8,921 bases of DNA from Oscillospiraceae bacterium (GTDB lineage: Bacteria > Bacillota > Clostridia > Oscillospirales > Acutalibacteraceae): assembly GCA_003520555.1 (NCBI GenBank), contig DOUO01000052.1, positions 1-8,921 on the forward strand, in the 5' to 3' direction. Shown one piece after another: positions 6,011 through 8,921 of this stretch (positions within the stretch are counted from its first letter, which is position 1; each line of letters begins with the position of its first letter). Under the pieces are notes generated by a model. That model was not told the DNA's origin. It was given only the letters and a program-made list of their open reading frames with translations, and ran no database searches. A program made the position numbers and the translations under genes.

Positions 6011-7459
6011 TTATGATTTTTTCCAGACCGACGGAGCAAAGAGGAGCAAAACAGGGAACAGCTCAAGTCTGCCGGCAAGCATGTCGAACATCAGCACAAA
6101 CTTTGAAAGCAGGCTCATTTCCGCGTAGTTGCCCACCGGACCGACAAGTCCAAGTCCCGGACCCGTGTTGTTGAGGGTGGCGGCAACCGAGGTGAAGCTT
6201 GTCACTATGTCAAGATCCTCAATTGCCACAACCACAAAGCTTAAAAGAAAGATAGAAAGGTAAACAACCAGGTAAACCGAGGTGTTGCGCATGATATTGT
6301 GGTCAATGCTTTTGCCGTCCATCTTAACAACCCTTACGTTGCGCGGATGAACCAGAATGTGGAATTCCTTTTTTACTTCCTTCGCGAGAAGGATAATACG
6401 CGAAATCTTAAATCCGCCGCCGGTGCTTCCCGCCATCGCGCCGACAAAGGTAATAATGATTATTATTGCCTTGGACAGCGTAGGCCAGTGGTTTACGTCG
6501 CCTATGCCGAAGCCCGTTGTGGTGATGATTGATGAAACGTAGAAGAAGCTTTGATGAAAAGCGTCATGCGCGTTGTGGTAAATCGGCATGATGTTAAAGC
6601 CGATAATCAGGGTTGAAACAACAATGAAGCCGATGTAGTACCACAGCTCCTCGATTTTAAACGCCTGCTTGAACTTTCTTGCGATTATCAGTATGTAAAA
6701 GCTGAAATTCACACCGAAAAGCATCATAAATATTGCGATTACCGTTTGCAGGTAATACGAATCATAGGCGGCAATGTTCGAGTTGCGCACGCCGAAGCCG
6801 CCGGTGCCCGCCGTTGCGAAGCTGGTGTTTACGGCGTCAAAAAACTCCATTCCGCCGCACATCAGCAGTATGAATTCAAGCAGCGTCATACCGATGTAAA
6901 TGCCGTACAGCAAAGCGGCGTACTGCCTCATGTGCGGCACCGCCTTGCCGATAATCGGTCCCGGGCTTTCCGCCTTCATCAAAAAGATGTTTTGCTGTCC
7001 TCCGAGCCTTGGAATAAGCGCCAGCAAAAAGACGATAACGCCCATGCCGCCCAGAAAATTCATAAGGCTGCGCCACATCAGCATACCGTGGCTTAGCTGT
7101 TCAACCTCGGTAAGAATCGTGGCTCCCGTGGTGGTAAAGCCGGAAATGGTTTCAAAAAGCGCGTCGGCAAAATTCGGTATTTCACGGCTCAGCCAAAACG
7201 GCATCGCGCCTATTAACGCAAGCACAATCCAGCTCAGCGCGGTTGCGGCAAAGCCTGCCTTTTGGTAAAGCACCATGTTTTTCGGTTTTTTAAACTTTAC
7301 CGCAATCAGCCCCAGCAGCGCGCTTACCGCGCCCGTAAGCAAAAAATAAAGTCCTTCGTTTTCTCTGTAAATCAGCGAGGTAACCGTGCACAGCTGCATC
7401 GCCGCGCCTTCCACAATCATTACCCAGCCGAGTATATAGATAATAATACGTTTATTCAT
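6011..7459 (-). CDS. trkH: TrkH-family potassium uptake channel subunit
   Basis: Integral membrane K+ translocating subunit of the Trk/Ktr system, partner of TrkA. It has 482 residues, the usual length. Hydrophobic segments run through most of the chain, and the four pore loops of the family are visible: FTTTGAT (108-114), TAGTGGFG (216-223), TTTGFG (313-318) and LNNTGPG (429-435), each carrying the filter glycine. The intramembrane-loop motif GSTGGGFK (344-351) and the C-terminal signature AGRLELFPV (462-470) are also present. The ATG at 7459 lies 9 bases after the trkA stop. Only a weak AGG-containing ribosome site lies upstream, so translation is probably coupled to trkA. The gene ends in a hairpin terminator. 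Whether Na+ or H+ co-transport applies cannot be read from the sequence. Confidence 0.97.
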   Translation of the reverse strand: MNKRIIIYILGWVMIVEGAAMQLCTVTSLIYRENEGLYFLLTGAVSALLGLIAVKFKKPKNMVLYQKAGFAATALSWIVLALIGAMPFWLSREIPNFADALFETISGFTTTGATILTEVEQLSHGMLMWRSLMNFLGGMGVIVFLLALIPRLGGQQNIFLMKAESPGPIIGKAVPHMRQYAALLYGIYIGMTLLEFILLMCGGMEFFDAVNTSFATAGTGGFGVRNSNIAAYDSYYLQTVIAIFMMLFGVNFSFYILIIARKFKQAFKIEELWYYIGFIVVSTLIIGFNIMPIYHNAHDAFHQSFFYVSSIITTTGFGIGDVNHWPTLSKAIIIIITFVGAMAGSTGGGFKISRIILLAKEVKKEFHILVHPRNVRVVKMDGKSIDHNIMRNTSVYLVVYLSIFLLSFVVVAIEDLDIVTSFTSVAATLNNTGPGLGLVGPVGNYAEMSLLSKFVLMFDMLAGRLELFPVLLLFAPSVWKKS

Positions 7460-7468
7460 ACTGTAAAA

Positions 7469-8827
7469 TCAACGCCTGTTTAAAATATCGTCAAGGTCGT
7501 TAAGTCCCTTGTGCTTTGTTACAACTACAACCAAATCATCGGGCATAATCATGTCGTTGCCGTGCGGAATAATAACCTTGCCGGCTCTGCTTATGCATAT
7601 AATCTGCAAATCGTCCTTAAGGTTTAAATCCATAATTGCCGTTCCGACGGTTTTGGAGCTTGCTCTCGCGCGGAATTCAAGCGCTTCAATTTTGTCCTCA
7701 TGAAGCTTGTACAGCGTTTCGACGTTGCTTCCCATTGAATTCTGCATAGCCCTTATGTAACGCGCGATATATTCGCCTGTAAGCACCTTTGGATTGAGCA
7801 CATGCTCAAGTCCGAGCTTGTCAATTATCAGGTCAAAGGAATCGTTATTGATTTTTGTAATTACCTTTGCGCGCGAAACGCTTTGGATATACAGCGAAAT
7901 CAAAATATTTTCCTCGTCGTAATCCATAAGCGCCGCCGCGCCGTCAACGTCCTCAATACCCTCGCTGAGCAAAAGATCCTGATCCATGCAGTCGCCGTGA
8001 ATAATCGTGGCGTCGTTCAGCATTTCGGAAAGCTCGTTGCAGCGCTGTTCGTTTCGCTCAATAATTTTTACGTTTGCGCCGGTTTTAAGCAGCTTTTGAG
8101 CAAGATAAAACGAAACCTTGCCGCCGCCCAAAAGAATAACGCTGCGGCTTCTGCCGATGTTCAGGCTTGCCTTTTTAAAGAACTTAGCGGCAATTTCGGG
8201 TTTTGACATAATTGAAACCTTGTCGCCTGCCCTGATTACAAAATCACCGTTGGCGATGTAAACCTCGTTTCCGCGTTCAACGGTGCATATCCTCAGCTTG
8301 CCGCGCAGGTTGTCAATCTGGCTTATCTTCTTGTTGATAATCGCGCTTTTTTCGGGAATCCGAACCTTAATAAGCTCCGCCGCTCCCTTTGAAAAGCTGT
8401 CAATTTCAAGCGCGCCGGAAAACCTCAGCAGACGGCTGATTTCAAGCGCTTCGGTAAGCTCGGGGTTTATTGCCATCGAAAGGCGCAGATGATCCTTAAC
8501 ACGATGCAAATCGTTTGTGTATTCGGGACTGCGCACCCTGGCGATTGTGTGCGGAGTGCCTACGGAACGCGCCATAAAGCAGGTGTAAAGGTTAAGCTCG
8601 TCGCGCGCGGTTGCCGCGATAACCAAATCCGCCGACTGCGCTCCGGCTTCCGACAAAACGTCGTAGGTTGCGCCGTTGCCCTCAATTCCCATTACGTCAA
8701 GCGTTTCCGACAGCCTGTTTACTGCCTCTGAACTGATGTCAACAACTGAAATCTGATGTCCTTCTGCGTTTAGCTGGGAGGCAATTGAGGAGCCGACCTT
8801 GCCGCAGCCAACAATTACAATCTTCAT
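7469..8827 (-). CDS. trkA: TrkA potassium uptake regulator, two RCK units in tandem
   Basis: Cytoplasmic NAD(H)/nucleotide-binding protein that gates TrkH. It has 452 residues in the standard duplicated layout: RCK_N 1 (1 to about 125), RCK_C 1 (about 140-215), RCK_N 2 (about 226-345) and RCK_C 2 (about 365-452). The first Rossmann fold has GCGKVG (7-12) and Asp30 at the end of strand 2. The second has GGGKVS (234-239) with Glu257; its last glycine is replaced by serine, which still occurs among relatives. The ATG at 8827 is chosen over a TTG at 8839 because GGAG lies 6 bases before the ATG and overlaps the TTG frame. It is the first gene of a trkA-trkH operon. Confidence 0.97.
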   Translation of the reverse strand: MKIVIVGCGKVGSSIASQLNAEGHQISVVDISSEAVNRLSETLDVMGIEGNGATYDVLSEAGAQSADLVIAATARDELNLYTCFMARSVGTPHTIARVRSPEYTNDLHRVKDHLRLSMAINPELTEALEISRLLRFSGALEIDSFSKGAAELIKVRIPEKSAIINKKISQIDNLRGKLRICTVERGNEVYIANGDFVIRAGDKVSIMSKPEIAAKFFKKASLNIGRSRSVILLGGGKVSFYLAQKLLKTGANVKIIERNEQRCNELSEMLNDATIIHGDCMDQDLLLSEGIEDVDGAAALMDYDEENILISLYIQSVSRAKVITKINNDSFDLIIDKLGLEHVLNPKVLTGEYIARYIRAMQNSMGSNVETLYKLHEDKIEALEFRARASSKTVGTAIMDLNLKDDLQIICISRAGKVIIPHGNDMIMPDDLVVVVTKHKGLNDLDDILNRR

Positions 8828-8833
8828 ACGTAT

Positions 8834-8837
8834 CTCC
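8834..8837 (-). promoter_or_regulatory. Ribosome binding site fixing the trkA start
   Basis: GGAG on the minus strand, 6 bases before the ATG at 8827. It supports the shorter 452-residue product beginning MKIVIVGCGKVG over the 456-residue TTG-initiated frame. Confidence 0.8.
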
Positions 8838-8871
8838 AATTGAAAAGTGCTAACGGGAGATTTTGTACTTT

Positions 8872-8899
8872 ATACTAACACCTAATAAAAAGCAGCCAA
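8872..8899 (-). promoter_or_regulatory. Candidate promoter of the trkA-trkH operon
   Basis: On the minus strand TTGGCT (8894-8899) is separated by 16 bases from TAGTAT (8872-8877), which has an extended -10 TG one base upstream. An overlapping TATAAA (8869-8874) is an alternative but would need a 19-base spacer. The match is moderate and rests on position upstream of trkA. Confidence 0.45.
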
Positions 8900-8903
8900 T
8901 CTT

Positions 8904-8921
8904 TGCGGACTATTTTCCGCA
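8904..8921. other. Perfect 6-bp inverted repeat at the window edge
   Basis: TGCGGA (8904-8909) and TCCGCA (8916-8921) enclose a 6-base loop. The stem may extend beyond the window. No T run follows on the minus strand directly. It could be part of the terminator of a neighbouring gene or an operator upstream of the trkA promoter. Confidence 0.4.

Noticed and set aside
7802..8206. 134-codon plus-strand open frame
   Set aside because: Antisense to trkA; the conserved TrkA sequence on the other strand explains the open frame.

Overview
The window looks like chromosome from an anaerobic, Gram-positive Firmicute of the Clostridia, most likely the Oscillospirales/Ruminococcaceae. This is inferred from four things: a bifunctional AdhE fermentation enzyme, a BspA-type leucine-rich-repeat lipoprotein, strong GGAGG ribosome sites with sigma-A style promoters, and AT-rich spacers beside moderately GC-rich genes. 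No ribosomal RNA, tRNA, transposase, phage gene or CRISPR array is visible. The genus cannot be fixed from these genes alone.

Layout. Positions 1-1742 (minus) hold the N-terminal two thirds of adhE, cut by the window edge. Upstream of it on the same strand, after a 52-base gap with no terminator, is a 245-residue LRR lipoprotein gene (1795-2532) with a good promoter at 2580-2609. A 608-base divergent spacer (2533-3140) follows. It contains a nested, roughly 110-base inverted-repeat element (2718-2827), a cluster of TGTWAH-type direct repeats resembling WalR (YycF) boxes, and a near-consensus promoter (3025-3053). That promoter drives a 549-residue secreted NlpC/P60 cell-wall peptidase (3141-4790, plus) with two peptidoglycan-binding domains and a C-terminal membrane anchor. 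Two back-to-back terminators (4804-4830 plus; 4862-4894 minus) separate it from the converging minus-strand genes.

Those genes, read from the right edge, are trkA (8827-7469), trkH (7459-6011), a hairpin terminator (5951-5990), and a lipoprotein ApbE flavin transferase (5945-4941). TrkA and TrkH together form a K+ uptake system: TrkH is the membrane channel and TrkA the cytoplasmic nucleotide-binding gate. ApbE attaches FMN to extracytoplasmic electron-transfer proteins, none of which lies in the window.

Most genes are of well-known families. The less ordinary parts are the architecture and control region of the NlpC/P60 protein, the structured intergenic element, and the crowded start of apbE behind the trkH terminator. 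I see no convincing new multi-gene system here.
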